Shown: positions 23,301-37,300 of the stretch, piece after piece
Layout of the letters: each line of letters begins with the position of its first letter
Numbering within the stretch: the first letter of the stretch is position 1
Assembly (NCBI GenBank): GCA_018873245.2
Contig: JAEMBT020000005.1
Coordinates: 14,398,001-14,462,000 of the forward strand
Reading direction: 5' to 3'
Source of the DNA: Archegozetes longisetosus
Taxonomy: Eukaryota; Arthropoda; Arachnida; Sarcoptiformes; Trhypochthoniidae
Length of the DNA: 64,000 nucleotides
Translations under genes and position numbers: made by a program
Notes under the pieces: model-generated
The model's input: the letters and a program-made list of their open reading frames with translations, nothing else
The model's database searches: none
Told to the model about the DNA's origin: nothing

Positions 23301-25292
23301 AAAAGCAAAGGAAAACATAATTAAAGAAAAGCGAAATCATATTATTTATCTGTTCTGTTAAGTAGTTTTAAGGTTTGGCATAATTTTAGATCAACGTTAA
23401 GTATGTCTTTATCTCGATGATAGAACTGGAATTCGAGAGCATTTGCGGAATTGTATTAACATTATTAACATTTGAAGCAAAAAGCTATTAAAACAAAATC
23501 GTTTATTCCAACTTACGATCGAGACAATGAGTTCTTTGATAATAGACAGCACCGGAATGTGTGTCCAGACCACGAACACCGCCGACAGCCAACGTATCGT
23601 CAGAGCTGAGCCAACATTGAGCTGATTTTTGTGAATAAGTGAACGACCGGCAAACAAAAGCACGTGTCGCGTCACATAAATTCCTGCACTGCTCGACAGA
23701 AAAGGCTGTTCGCACCAGATCTGCTCGTCTCACGTCTGAATTATCGTACTTTTCAAAGTCGCAACCGGGCGGACCGGCCACTAATGAGGCGCATTCGTTC
23801 TCAAAATAATCAACTGTCGCGATTGCCACACGATATGCAGCCGGTTGTGACCGACGGTCTTCTGAAGAAAGCCGACATTGTTGTAGAGCATAATCGTATT
23901 CACCTAAAAACGGATACTTTATTTCAATCTATACTAATCTTATATCTCAATTGTAGTCATAGGCTTAAAAAATATATAGAGTTGACGAAAACTGCAAATA
24001 GCTTTCAATCTAATAACCAATTCTTAGTTTTTGAGAATAGGATGAAAAAGATCTTTCGCTGCAAAATACTCATAATTTGCAAGTGTTCGTGCTTTTAAAA
24101 AAGTATTTTACCAGATCTACAGACGAACGACCTCTCCTTAAGGCAAAGTTCTTGACATCTCAAACGACTGGCAACACCTGATAAGACGCGGTCATCGAAA
24201 CCACCTAACTCTCTTCCCATAACCCTTTCGAAAGTCCAGGCCTTCTCGCATGGAGCTGTAGATAAGCAAATCTTCTCGAAATAACTGGTCCTCTCGAGTG
24301 TCGATACAATAGAAGCGCCTCTATTTAGTGAGTCGTAATCCATTCCCATACACATGTGTTTGTCATAATTTATCAGAAATGCTCGACATTTAGGTCCAGC
24401 CCGACATCGGTTATTGCATTCAGCCGTCACTGGTATGTCCTGTTGACCCGAATATAATGGTAGTAGCGGAACACCACGCACTGTGACCGAGGATATCTTT
24501 TCGAATGACATCGTTGTCCCAATCGGACATTGAGCTTAACATTTGAAATCAAACAAATAATGTATAAATGGGCAAAAGTTATTGTGAAAACTTTAATTTT
24601 ATCAGACAACATGCATGTGATCAATATGTTTGTAAACAAACTGTATTCGACAAATTACAATATTATAGATTAGTTCTTACTATTAGATGTTCAAATATGA
24701 TTTGCTCACCACTTAAGTAACACTATTGATTTGATATGATTTGTTATAAAAGTGATCCCTATCTTAGCAACTACTAATGCACTTTTATGGCACTCGCGCT
24801 TCCTTTACAAACAATAGACTACATTTGAAAGCCAAATATCTAAACTTTGTAATTAATATGAATTGAATTACAGATCATTAATAACTAGTTCTAAACTTAT
24901 AAATAAACATTGGAACAATTACAATTGTTTGTTGTTCTATTCATATTTCTGTTCTGTTTGACAAAATACAATTAAATGAAGCTTCAATTTAAAAGCAAAA
25001 TCTTTTCTACTCGGAGCAAATGTTTTCTGTGTTTGTATTTATTTAAGTAACAATTATTTTGTTTCAATTCATTCACATATGAATGAAGTGAAACAAAGTA
25101 AACGATTGACCTTTCAATAGACTTACCTAACGTTGTGCCATTACAATTAAACATAATAATCATAATTAACCAAAGCATCACTGATGATGAACGTAATGAA
25201 CAACAAATGTGACGGCATTTCCTTCGGTCAATAATGTCTGTCTGCTTTCTATTCACACAAAACAATCGCCTCTCGATTCTAATTAGATCCAT
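20341..25292 (-). CDS. PAN/ZP-domain transmembrane apical matrix protein, seven exons
   Basis: Coding segments 5' to 3': 25292-25127, 24534-24112, 23903-23517, 23242-23064, 22878-22742, 21934-21255, 20429-20341; about 686 residues, every junction GT..AG with matching phase. A hydrophobic leader (SVMLWLIMIIMF) is followed by three PAN/apple modules: one starting QCPIGTT and ending YFEKIC, one starting CEKAWTFERV and ending VDYFENEC, and one starting CDFEKY. The ZP domain follows (about 325-560), from LFCNHDSMTVSLNT through FNGKLYSKEEPIACE and KYSSLIVIQHHP to GCPTDTNIFPAL and VQFCLQDC. A dibasic furin-type site GRRRKR comes after it, then a terminal membrane segment (TTLMAGLVTIVTLQVF). This order matches insect NompA/Nyobe/Neyo/Trynity and nematode NOAH proteins, which build apical extracellular matrix and cuticle. 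The upstream ATG at 25388 would add 32 residues; I chose 25292 as the Met nearer the leader. Confidence 0.9.
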
Positions 25293-25388
25293 TGTTTTAG
25301 CCCTTTTTTCATATAAGAGTTCCTCTGAAAACCACTGAAAATATGACGTTTTGCTAAACAAACAGTTGGAGAGTCGGTTCTGCATCAA

Positions 25389-28300
25389 TCAGAACAGAAG
25401 TCAGTAATTATTTGAAGGTGTAAAAAATAGTTAGAGTAACAAATGTATTAAAATCACAAACAAATAATCACTACGAATAATATTTCAATTTATCGCAGCT
25501 CTAACGCTCAATTATTAGAAGGTTTTAACAATTATACGAACACTTAACTCTTCTTTTCTATTCGGATAATTGAATATTAACTTTTGTTAGACTTAATAAT
25601 AGTTTGTTTTCGGATAGTTATTGTTTGAATGAAACAATATATTTTTAGATAAATATTAATCTGCAGGCAAGTTTGACAGTTTGACAAATTATTGCTATTT
25701 GTTCTCGTTTTAAAAAATAGGCAGCACTTAATTAACCAAACGTTAGTTTGATCCTTAGATTCCGGTTCATGAATCAGCTAAAGCTCTATTGAATTATTTT
25801 TTTCTTTAAAAAAAATACTATATGTTTGTAACTTTAAAAGTATGATGGCTCGAGCAATGCTTTGACTAACAGAAATGCTAAAGAAAAAAGATAAGCTTAA
25901 GAAAAGTATGATTATATATAATTCTCACATGAAAAAAGTGACTTAACACAAGTTTTCGCGAACTATTGCACTGAATGTTTTGCAACAATTGAGAAAGTTT
26001 TTATCTTACTATATGTGGCGAAAAATCACAATTCATTTTTTATATGAAATATGAAAAGTGTGTTTTCGTGCAAAATATTGCTATATAAAAAGTAAATTAT
26101 TGTCATTCATTAAATTTAACAACAAAATGCTCATCTGATTCAAATAATGAATCTAACAAACACGCAAACGGTGTCAAAGTTCTTGAAATAAAATTGAGTA
26201 AATATATCACTGGAGACTTAAACGGAGGATCTTCGTCTATGGAACAAATATCATGAAAATGTTGTGCATCAAAAGCATTATATTTTTCTGATTTCATACA
26301 ATAATAATAATAATAGTAGATAACAAGCAAAATAATTTGATCTAATTTTTGTCTGCAAAATATCTTGTGATATTCAACTATAAAAAATGTGATTCTAATG
26401 TTAAGTTATGAAAGCAGCTAAAAAACACAGACAACAAACTATTTCGTGATAAATTTTATAGAGCAGGTAATTGAAAACGTAAAGTAGTATTGAAAATTAG
26501 TCAGAGATTTGTGTAAAGAGAAAGGCAATCAAGTAAAGCATACGTGAAGAGAGAGCTCTTCTCATAAGATATGTATTTGTGACATCAATGCTAGCGAGTC
26601 ATTAAGACAATTGGGCCTCAAAGAGATCACCGGATCAGCAAAGAGAGAGTCACTGAGAGAAAAAAGTATAAAAGTAAGAAAGAAATCTTTTCTACGTGTT
26701 CAAAGACTTTGCGATCAGTAGAGCGGGACTGACTTTACGAACCAATTGTATCCGTTGTAATAGCGTTTAACATTTTGAGACCAATACTCCTCTGCCCTCA
26801 CTCTGACTATCTGTCATAAACTGTAAGACATTGACACTGAAAAATACTTTCAGTTTCACTTTTTAAGTGCAAGTTGAAAAGTCTGTTTAATTTTTTGTTA
26901 TAAAAAAGCAATTTTGTTTTTATTTTAAGATCTAAGAGAAATTGTCGTCTTTCTACAATTGTTAAATGGCCTTTACGTTTGTCTTTCATTCAATTAACTC
27001 GTAACTTTGAACCACTTTATCATTTTTTTAATATCAAATCTTATTATATATAAAAAAGTTTCAACTTTTTCCTGATAAGCGTTAAGAATTCACATTCATT
27101 TTGAATTCTCTTAGATAATTGTATTAAAAATTTGTGAAATTTAGATTTCAAAGTAATTTTCCGAAGAGAACATTCAAACTTCAATTTTAATTTATGTATC
27201 GCGTGTTATAAGCACACTTTTTTCCAAATAATTATTGGCTTAAAACCAGATAAGTTTTTGAAGTGAGAAACGCTTTCAATTTTCTAAATAGGAAGTAATG
27301 CATTTTCAAATGCACAAAATCACTATTTATTCGTTAAATCTGACACAAAATAAAGAAACCAATACTTGCAAATTGACGAACAAATTGATTACATTGAGAT
27401 ACGATGTGTTAATTAACATTGAGCAAAGCTGTTCAGCTAAACTCGTAATCAAATTGCATTTTTAGGAAAGATACTAATAATAAACATTTGTTTCGCTTCA
27501 GTCAATAGAAAATGTTTCGAATATAACAGTTAGATAACAAATATATAAAACTGAGCATTTTTTTTAAAGACAGAGACAAAATTATTATTTACTTTACTAT
27601 ATGTCTATAAAATGTTTATTGGACTCGTGAGTACTCTATTGTGAGTGAACTTTGTTTGGATAGAAGCTCAAAATAAGCACTTTTTGCTCGACACTTCAAA
27701 AGTGATCGCTTTTAAAAGTGTTCGCCATTGAAACAAGTCTGAAAAAACAATCACAAGAATAACTGATAGAGAACTAAAAAACGCTATGCATTAATAATGC
27801 GTATAATCACAACAATAACAATGATAAGATGGATGTGAGATATGATAAGGTATTCTCTCAATTTTTTCTTTTTTGGACACAATTTTGGAAAAAATAAACA
27901 AAAAAGTGTTTCATATTTAAAGTTATTCGACAAATCATGCTTACAATGCATTCGGTGTCGCATTTGAAAGCAAAATAAGAGTAATTTATAAACTGAAGGA
28001 AATAAAGTGTGACTATCAGTCTAAACAAATGTCAATGTTTTCAATGAAGGTCAAGGACCACAAATACTTCGTCAGACACTATAACCTAATCTCTATTTTA
28101 AAATATAGATTCACGCATTAGTTCAATAAATATCGAATAGGATCGCACTAACTTCAAACTTAGCTTAATTACTGTGATCATAATTAGACTAAAAGTTGAT
28201 CTTTCTTTAACACAAACTAATTGAAATTGTGCAATTTCAAAGTGATGTGACCGATAAGAAAATTAACAAGTGTCAAAATTCGTGTCATCTCATACGTTAG

Positions 28301-31300
28301 ATCTGAGATGATTGAAGAAAACTTATTGCAAACTTTGCAAACATTTAAACGAAAGCTAGATTTCCGTTTCATCATTGAAGGCATTTAAGCTCAGAGTAAA
28401 CAGATATAAATAAAACAAATTGAGCAATTTGTCTCAAATATTTGCCAGTTCAGAATCGAAAGTGGTTCACCTCTAATTATTGATTATATGATTCTACAAC
28501 AGAATCAATGTACTCTTCATATGAAGCAAACACGATTCTAGACTTCAGATCTAAAGAGATCCGGTATTACATAATAAGTTGAACTGAGGCTTCGTGTCAT
28601 TTAATCTTATTTGAATTGAATTGCATGTGTGTTGTGGAAGCTATCTATCGCTTAATTTGATTTGAAGCAAACTTTACTAATACATTAATGTTGAACAAAA
28701 CCTTACAGAACAGACAGAAGTGAATCAATCAAAAGTACTATTTTGAAATCCAGTTGTAACGTCATTCTTATTTTAAGGATACGCCAAAACTAATTAAAAG
28801 AATGCCTGTTTTACTACCCGAATAAAAGTACAAGTATTTCAATTAGAAACGTCTAAATGTTTTCAAATTCAATGCTTCTGAATAATTGTCTTAAACTTAA
28901 AATCTTCATTCAAGGGATTCATATCTGAAAAGTTGTTTGATTTGAATTTAGACTTTTTGTTCAAGTTTTTGATTTCCTAAAATTTGAAATCTATAATATA
29001 TTTTCTTGTGCTTGAAAAAAAAGTTTCCAGAAAATTGACATTAAAGTTGACTAACAGTCAGTCACTTGTTTAAAATTGAGTGACAAATATTTATTTTTTA
29101 GACTATAGTATAACTTTTCATAGCTTATATTTAGCAACAAAGATCTCTTTGTGTAACAAGCGGTACATTATCTTTGCAGTTGGCTCTCACAAAGTCATGC
29201 AGCCTCTATTCACATACTTTTCTCTCAATTTTTACGAGCATTAGCTTTGTTTCCCACTAGACCTTCACATTTGTTTACCTTTTTAAACATTGTGAAACAG
29301 CTGAAAATGTTACTTTTGGGTGGAATCAAAAATCTTTATTTCTACTATTCAAACAAAAAGCTAGGCATTTAAGACACACTAGTTGTTCAAAGATGACCAA
29401 ACAATTGATTTAATGATTTAAAATCAAAATAGAGATTTGTCCACTAAACACTTTCAATAATGTTTTGTAGCTTTAACGAAAAAATGTGATGTAATTGCTT
29501 GCAAACGAGTCTCTATTGGACACAAAATACATTCTCAATCTCAGAGAATGAACACGAAAAGTTCAAAACGTAATTAGCAAAAGTCCTAAAAAATGAGATT
29601 TTGTGCTATAAAAAATTGAATGTGCGAATCAACCTATAAAACGAACACATTGTTGTAAAATGTTTTATTGTGACTGTTCAGAGGGACTCAAATTTGATAA
29701 CATTTGCTGTTTTATTAGATAGAAAAGAAAAAGCCTGCAAAAAGTAGAGTTAAACACATGCAAGAAAGAAGTTTAGTGTAGTTTTGCTTTTCACGCCTGA
29801 CCACAGCAATGATTCGCACAATTTGGCTCAATATCAACAAAATAAAAGCTTTTCAATAGTGAACACCTCGACTCAAAAAGCTTTTGGATAAAAGTACATT
29901 TTCAATAACTTTCAGTTATAATTGAACAAAGCAATAAAATATAATACTTAAGTATGTGCTGTATTGATATGTTTTTTGTAAAAGTTTTCGTCTCAATGAT
30001 ATATTTCTGTGAACTGCATAATAATTGCGTGCATAACATAATGGTTGTTGAGAAAACTCATTATAAACATGCATTAATTCAAAAGAGTATGAATCGTAAT
30101 TGATGAACAACTAGTGAATCTTCAGACAGGAATAGTGGTAGCGGTAGACTTAATGGCAGACAGAAAGTACATTATTAGCCAAAGACATTTTTAATTCAAC
30201 GAAATCATACTTTCGTTCAGATTACATTTTTGTGGCAAATATGTATTTCGTGATTGGCGCAAATGCAAAAAAGAGAAAGTACTTTAAAAGTAAGTCCTTA
30301 ATAGAGTAGCCAAAGGGAAACACGAAAAGATATAACAATGAAAAAAATCAGATCGGATTATAACTACTCGAGAATAGGAGAAAGAGAAACAAATTTAACA
30401 TAAGACGTATTGTCAATTTGGACATTAGAGAAAAGGGGAATCAAATATAATAGGATAGCATTAAACGGGCATAAAAGCTATTTAAAATAAATTATCGGAT
30501 GGTCAAATGAGTACTTTGACGTGCTTTCACTGCCAAACTAATGCAAGCACTCAGTTATAGGGTTCTGAACTTATCAAAAAAAAAAAAGAAAAAATGAATC
30601 TTATTACGAACGGTTGTTATACTCAATGCCCGTTTTATATTTAAAGCTTCTGCCGGAACTGAGGCAACTGCGAAACTACAGGCGAGTCCGTTGTTGTTAC
30701 AAATTACGAAAATGTTTTTTCTGGTTTAATAGAACTAAATAGTAAGATATAAATCAAATTTATTAGAAGTTGCGTAATGTCAGGTATGAATAAGTTGGTA
30801 CTTATGAGTTCTTATCACATTTTCTGAACAATTTAGATTTATTGAAGAGAAAGTATGCGTTTGAAAGCACTTCTAATCACTATTTTACAGAAGCTCTCAA
30901 TATTAAAATAATGAACGATTAAATTCGTACAATTCGTTAACTTTCTAAACAAGACTTACTGTTAGAAAAATTGAAATTTATGTTAATTTAGCTTAATTTT
31001 TCACTAAATATAATCACTTTTTGATAAATTATTGATGAAAGCTCGTTTTAAAGTATAAAAAGCAGCTTTTAAAAAAATCAAATACAAATTAATCAAATGA
31101 AGTAGAAGGAAGTTAGTCCGATCTGCAGTTGAACAGCCAACTACTTTCTACGAACTAAATTTAGTGCTCTAAAATAGCTTGTTTGCAGTTAATTATTATG
31201 AGTTAATAGAATTGGTGGCACAAATAAATGTGAAAAATTCATTTCAAATTCAAGTATTTAAATGGATGTCAGACTAGTAAAAAGTTTGTTTAACAGCTTC

Positions 31301-34300
31301 AATCAAAATTAGTATTGCTTTTATGGCTTTGGGGTGTATTGTCCTCTAACTCGCTCTTCACTCTTTCAGGTTCTTCTAATTTTGTCTTCTGTTTCGTTTG
31401 CGCACTAAAAGCTATCTCTGGGCTGCTTTTATTAACATTGACGGCAAACTTGAAACGGATACAAGTGCGTCAATTATAGCTTATAAGTAAAAAACTTTAT
31501 GTTGAAAATTAAGTTCAGTTATGATGCTTGAACTTGAAATGTTTTTGTAAATTTATAGCTAGTTTACATGAAAGAGAGGCTTGCATAAGTTTGAAGAATA
31601 CTGTAAAAGTTTTTGTCATTTCACTTTCACGACTATAGTAAAAAATGTTGAATCACAATAAAAAATCAATTTTAACTTTAGTAAACGAATATTTTAATAA
31701 ATTATGATAAAATCTTCTAAAGTCGAATACCTTTTGGTCTGAAATTTGATCTCTTCCATCGTATTTGGTATGTTCAAAAATTTCTAGAGCAGAAGAGCTT
31801 TTGGTTACCTTTAATCGAATCATCAAAAGTAATCAAATGCAAATAATTTTAAAAATGTAGATTCACAAGCAGGCCACTCAATTAAAGAGTTAGCTTATTA
31901 AGTGCATAATAGGAATGAATAACTTCAAAAATGAATCGGCACACAATATGATCTAGTGAAAGAAGTTTTAATGCAAAGTCAACTCCGGCTTTTATTGTAC
32001 ATAGAAAGTATGCATATAATTAAAGTCAATCAAAACTATGGTCATGAATAATGTATGCATTTTGTAACTGTGTTGAGTTGGACACGAAAAATTAGCACAG
32101 ATTTTCATCTACTAAGCCTCTTTTGAAAGTATCGAGAGGAAGTGCAACTCTCCTTTTTAATTCATTCAAATGTAAATCAAATATGATCTAATTTTGAGCG
32201 TTTTGTAGTTTAATTAGTCATCACTTTGTTATCTATTCATTAAGAAATCCTATAATGAATATCGTGAAAAATTTTGATAATTATTGTCTAGTTTTAGAGC
32301 ATGTGAAATATATTCCATATGAAACACCTAGTATTCAACTTCAGTTCGAACCTATTTTTTAATCTTTATTCATTTTTTTCTAAATTTTCTAAACTTTGCA
32401 TAAAAAATGAAATACTATTGTAGGAAACTATTGCTCAAAATTTATCTAATAATATATTATTTTGATTCTTTAGTTGAAGAAGACAAGTCATACATTCATA
32501 TAATTTACTCGATATTCGAAAGAAATTTCGAAAACTTAGGGCCAAACTGACAGGCCGAGAAAAGGACCGAGATCTTTATTTTTGAACACAGTTTCATAGA
32601 AGCGAAAATATAGTTTTCTATCACTTCTGAGGCAAAGTTTCAAAGCTTTAGGTTGTCATTTTTGATGCAAAATATAATACGTATGTATAAACATTTGTCA
32701 AAAACACCATTTCAGTTGATTTTCAATGAAAAAATAATATAGAAAAGTGAAGTTGACCGTTCAATCTTAAAAACTGCGACCTAACTCCTACTACTAAGAA
32801 TAGTTTATCAAAAAACTTAATACTTAATGGGTGTAACTCAGATGCTAAACGCAGTCGTAACTAATATATGATTAAAGAGAGTCTATCTTTCACCAACATA
32901 GAGTTCATAGGTGCATATATTTCATTCACCCCTAGATATAAGGTTGCAATACTTGTAAGTACTTCAATACATTATTCAAATGAGAGATAATTTAATGATA
33001 ATCAATCGTGAGACAATCGTAAGGTAGGCGTAAATGCAAAGATAAATGTGAAAACTTATCAAAACTGTTGAATAATCGAAGGAGAGTGAAACGGACAATG
33101 TAAAATTGATTGAGATGTAAGCGATTGTCAGACAACAGAATAGGAAGAAGAGAAAAGTTATTTTAATATCAGTTTAATACTAGAAGTTTTGCGGGTCGAG
33201 ACAACCCTTTCTAGAAAATAGTCTGTAAATTTGTTTATCTGAAAGAAAAATTCAACAATAATACCTGAAAATATCCATTTCTTTTTTAAATAGATTCAAT
33301 CGAAAGAAGATTGAAAATCAGATTTATATGCATTGAATAACTATAAGTTATTGCATCATAAAGATGTCCATATATTACATTTAAGTATAGATGATTTTGC
33401 CTCAACAATGTCTATGATTACACTATGAAATAATATTTATGCCTACAGTTTGATAGAGTTATTTATAGCATATTTGGCGCAACAAACCCTTTTTCAAAGC
33501 GTAGAATCGAAATAAAATGATCAATTCTTAGTGATAATCGTTCAAAATTGAAATATAATATTTGAAAGTGAACGTTATGTAAAACTTATTATTATTGAGT
33601 AATAATAGTAACTATAGATTGAAATGTGCTGTTTCCAAACTCATTAAATATGGTTTTAAGTTTGTAATTCTATATTATTTTTGAATAAAAATGTATATTT
33701 AAGCGATAAAATCATCAAAATAGATGCATCATTTAAGTCATAAAAAATGCAAAAAACACTTTGAAAACCGGATTATTTTGTGATTTTGAAGTGCGAATTT
33801 GCTTACACTTATTATTCGCTACTTTCTATTTATCTGATTTTGATCCAGAAAAACTTTTTCTATAGCCGCGCAAATCGAATAAAGAGGTGAGAATGAACTG
33901 AAAAGTTGACGTAGCTGTTCAAATGATTTTCGTTTTGGCCGTACAATATTAGTTGCGATCTGTATTAATAAATTCTAGCTTTAGAAAAATTGTTGGCCAA
34001 AATGAAATAAATGAAATTGGATCACGACTCTAAATCGAAGCAACAATGAGATATGAGATGCAAACCTAAAGGTAATCTAATAAACATAATCTCAAATTTG
34101 ATTCAAGTTTACAGCTCTCTGAGAAATAACTGTAGTTTAAAGTTAACTGTTCACAGGTCGTGTACGCTATCAGCATTTAGAAATTACATAAATATAAGTT
34201 ATAATTATCTCAACAATAGTACAACAAAAAAAGAACAAAAAATCAATTATGGCTTCAAAAACTTATTGAAGCGAAAAAAAATAATCTAGTTGTTAATCCG

Positions 34301-37300
34301 GTTTTCTTTTGTGATTCTCAATAGCGACTAATAAAAGGTAAAGTAATTATATTTTCTTTCCTTCCCATAGCGAACAAAATCATAATATAATGCATAAAAA
34401 CAATATTTTCCGTTATCGCGTATAAATAGCAATAGACTTGAACTTCAAATTGCTTTCAAACAGAAAACGGAAGTTATATGAGTGAAATCAAATTATAAAT
34501 ATAACAAGTAATAATCTATGAGTTCAATTCAGTAAGTTTTTCGCTTTTCAACTTTAATAAAAAAAATTTCTGTTCAATATTTTGGCAATAATTGGGAAAA
34601 TCAGGGTTCAATTTTTGACTTTTGACCGCAAAAGCTTTTTATGAATGAATGTATAGATAAGAAGTGTCTTGCTCCGAATCCTCAAAATTAAGTTATAAAA
34701 TATAAGAGTTGTTTTCGAAGATTGGGTGAGGTTTACAATTGTTTCCACTAAATAATGAGAGGCCGATCATTTAGACAATCGTAGCATAAGAGACCGAAAG
34801 TTTTGAAAAAAATAAGTTATCCGGTCATGTTATGTCGTGTGATGCGATCATATTTTTCAAACATAAAACTTTAATGCAATTAACAGTCAGCCCAAGTATT
34901 AATAAAGTATGGATTTTAAACGATAGTAAAAATGTGATTGAGTGCTAGCATGTAATCAATAGAGACGGAGAGAGTCATTCATTGCTTCCGTTCATGATTA
35001 ATGAGAATAAATTAGCAGTTAAGTGAAAAAGATAGTTTAAACTGTTTGACAACCTTCAATTACTATTATTTTGCAGTTTAACATTGATCTCAAAATTTTT
35101 GCGCCTCTGTCAAACATTTTCAAATCAATTAATTTGGCATAAATTAGTACAAATTTGAACACAAAAATTAAAGCTAAAAGATTATGAGAAATTCAATTTT
35201 AAAAAGTTTTTCAACTTAATGCAAACTCTTACGATTGATTTTATTACAAAAAAGACGAATTATATTAGATAATGTTAATCACATTTAGTGAGTTCAAAAT
35301 TTGAGCTGCAGTATACAAACAGTTCGTAATAAAGAATTTGCTTCTTACCTTACTCTACGATTAAATGGTGCCAAATCTACTGTTTATCTTCAATTGAAGT
35401 GATAACAATATGATGATACAAGAACAATCTTCTTTACTTAATTAATGCAAAAAGTAAATCATCATTAATTAAGAATAAAAGCTTGTGGAGAGACAGCGCT
35501 GTATATAAATTGCAAAATTATATACAAAGCAAATAACTTTTCAGCATTAAGCGCTAACTATGAAAGTTTTCAACTCTAAATAATTTATATTTTCTTCTGT
35601 TTTGTGTTTCTCTCTGAACGAAGTGAACGTTAAGCAGAAGGTGAATGCGATTTATACCATCAAACCATTAAAGTATTAATGGTATTAAAGAAAAGTAATC
35701 TTAAGTCAATGTGAAAGTAATAAATAGCAGCACAAACAAGTTCTCGTTCATCACTGACCCAAACAACACTTAATACTTTTGTTTGAAAGTTGCCTTTTGA
35801 AAAGCAGGACAAAACAGTGTCTCAAACTTTGTCGGTCTCGAACTTTATTTTCTCAGTTTATTTAAATTAGGCACAACAAAATCAGCTGTAATTTCTTCAA
35901 AAAGTTGATGCATAACTATGAGCAATAGTTATGTATGAAAATTTCGAAGTTATGTCCAATACATAGATTACTTATGAGTCAAACTGAAGAGCGGTATATG
36001 AGTGCCATCGGGTAAACAGTTTGGGCTGAGTTACAGTTGAGTGGCAGCCAATAGAAAAGTAGCTCAACTATTATATTTTTTCTCTCTTTTAGTTAAGGCA
36101 TTGTAGCGTTTGAACAAGTCTTGGCTTTCGACGAAAGTAATTACTCTACTCTCTCGTCTTGTTTCTCTTTCTTTTGAATACTTTCGCCTACTTTTTCTCT
36201 TTAGAAGAGGCAATATTTCTCTCAAAACTACATAAGACCTTCCGAAGACTAGCCAGAAGTCACGACCTCCTAATATTTAACATCTAATTAAGAAAAAATC
36301 GTCCATACTTTTTAACAATTTTAGATGAGTTTATTTTTGTATTTTGCTCAAAATTTTTCATAGTTAAAAACGTCAAAGTTTATAATCTTCAGTAAGATGT
36401 TCAGTAATTTAAAGTTTTTATTAGTTGCTCATTAAGAATGTGTAGTTCATTTTTAATTTGTCATGTCTCTAATGATTTTGATCAGTTCAATCATTAATAA
36501 TTACGTTTAGCTTTCAGTTAGTACGGCGTTGTATTTAATAAGCATATTGACGTGATTCGAAAAATTTTGATTTTCAAAAATATATCATTTCCTTATTTCC
36601 ATAAATATTTAATTTGATCATTCAGTGTTAAAAAGTGCTACGATATTTTAAGAATGTCAAAATTCGATACCTTATATCTATTTGCCCTGAAGTGAATCAA
36701 CTTCTTATATAACTCTCTAAACTAATGAATATGTTTTCGTCATTTGTTTTAGCAGAAAAAATAATTGAATGCATATCTTTAAAAGTTGACTTTTCAAATT
36801 ATTTATTAAGTTGAATGCTTAGAAAAGTTCTCATTTATTCAATGAAAGTGGTGCTTATTGTAAGTAGATAACTGCTTAACACTAACTTTGCAAATATTTT
36901 AATTAGGAAACAATTTTTCATCTCAAAGAAGTCGATGCACTTATGATATCGATAATAGGAGTGGTGATGTAAGACTCCGTTTTTACCCTACGGAGTGTCT
37001 TTTTGTCACTTTTTATGTTTTCTTATTAGATTTGAATTGTTGAGTCAATGTTTTCATCACTCATCCAATAATTTATTTAAGAGATTCATAACAAGCTTTT
37101 TCCAGGTGTTAAGTAGTGTGTGCAACTGATTTGGTCAACCTTAACGAAATTTTTATTAACTACACATTCCAAAATAGAAAGCAGACACTATAGCAAAGCA
37201 CGAGTGTGCAGCCAATTCAAAAGAGCGTAAAATTGATCGCTTACCAATATCATATCAGATATGATTTTATTTTAACTGTTCTATGACAAAAGCTAATAAA

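Noticed and set aside
36970-37005. Small hairpin AGACTCCGT..ACGGAGTGTCT followed by T-rich sequence, like a bacterial terminator
   Set aside because: The context is eukaryotic and gene-free; an isolated 9-10-bp stem is expected by chance in this length.
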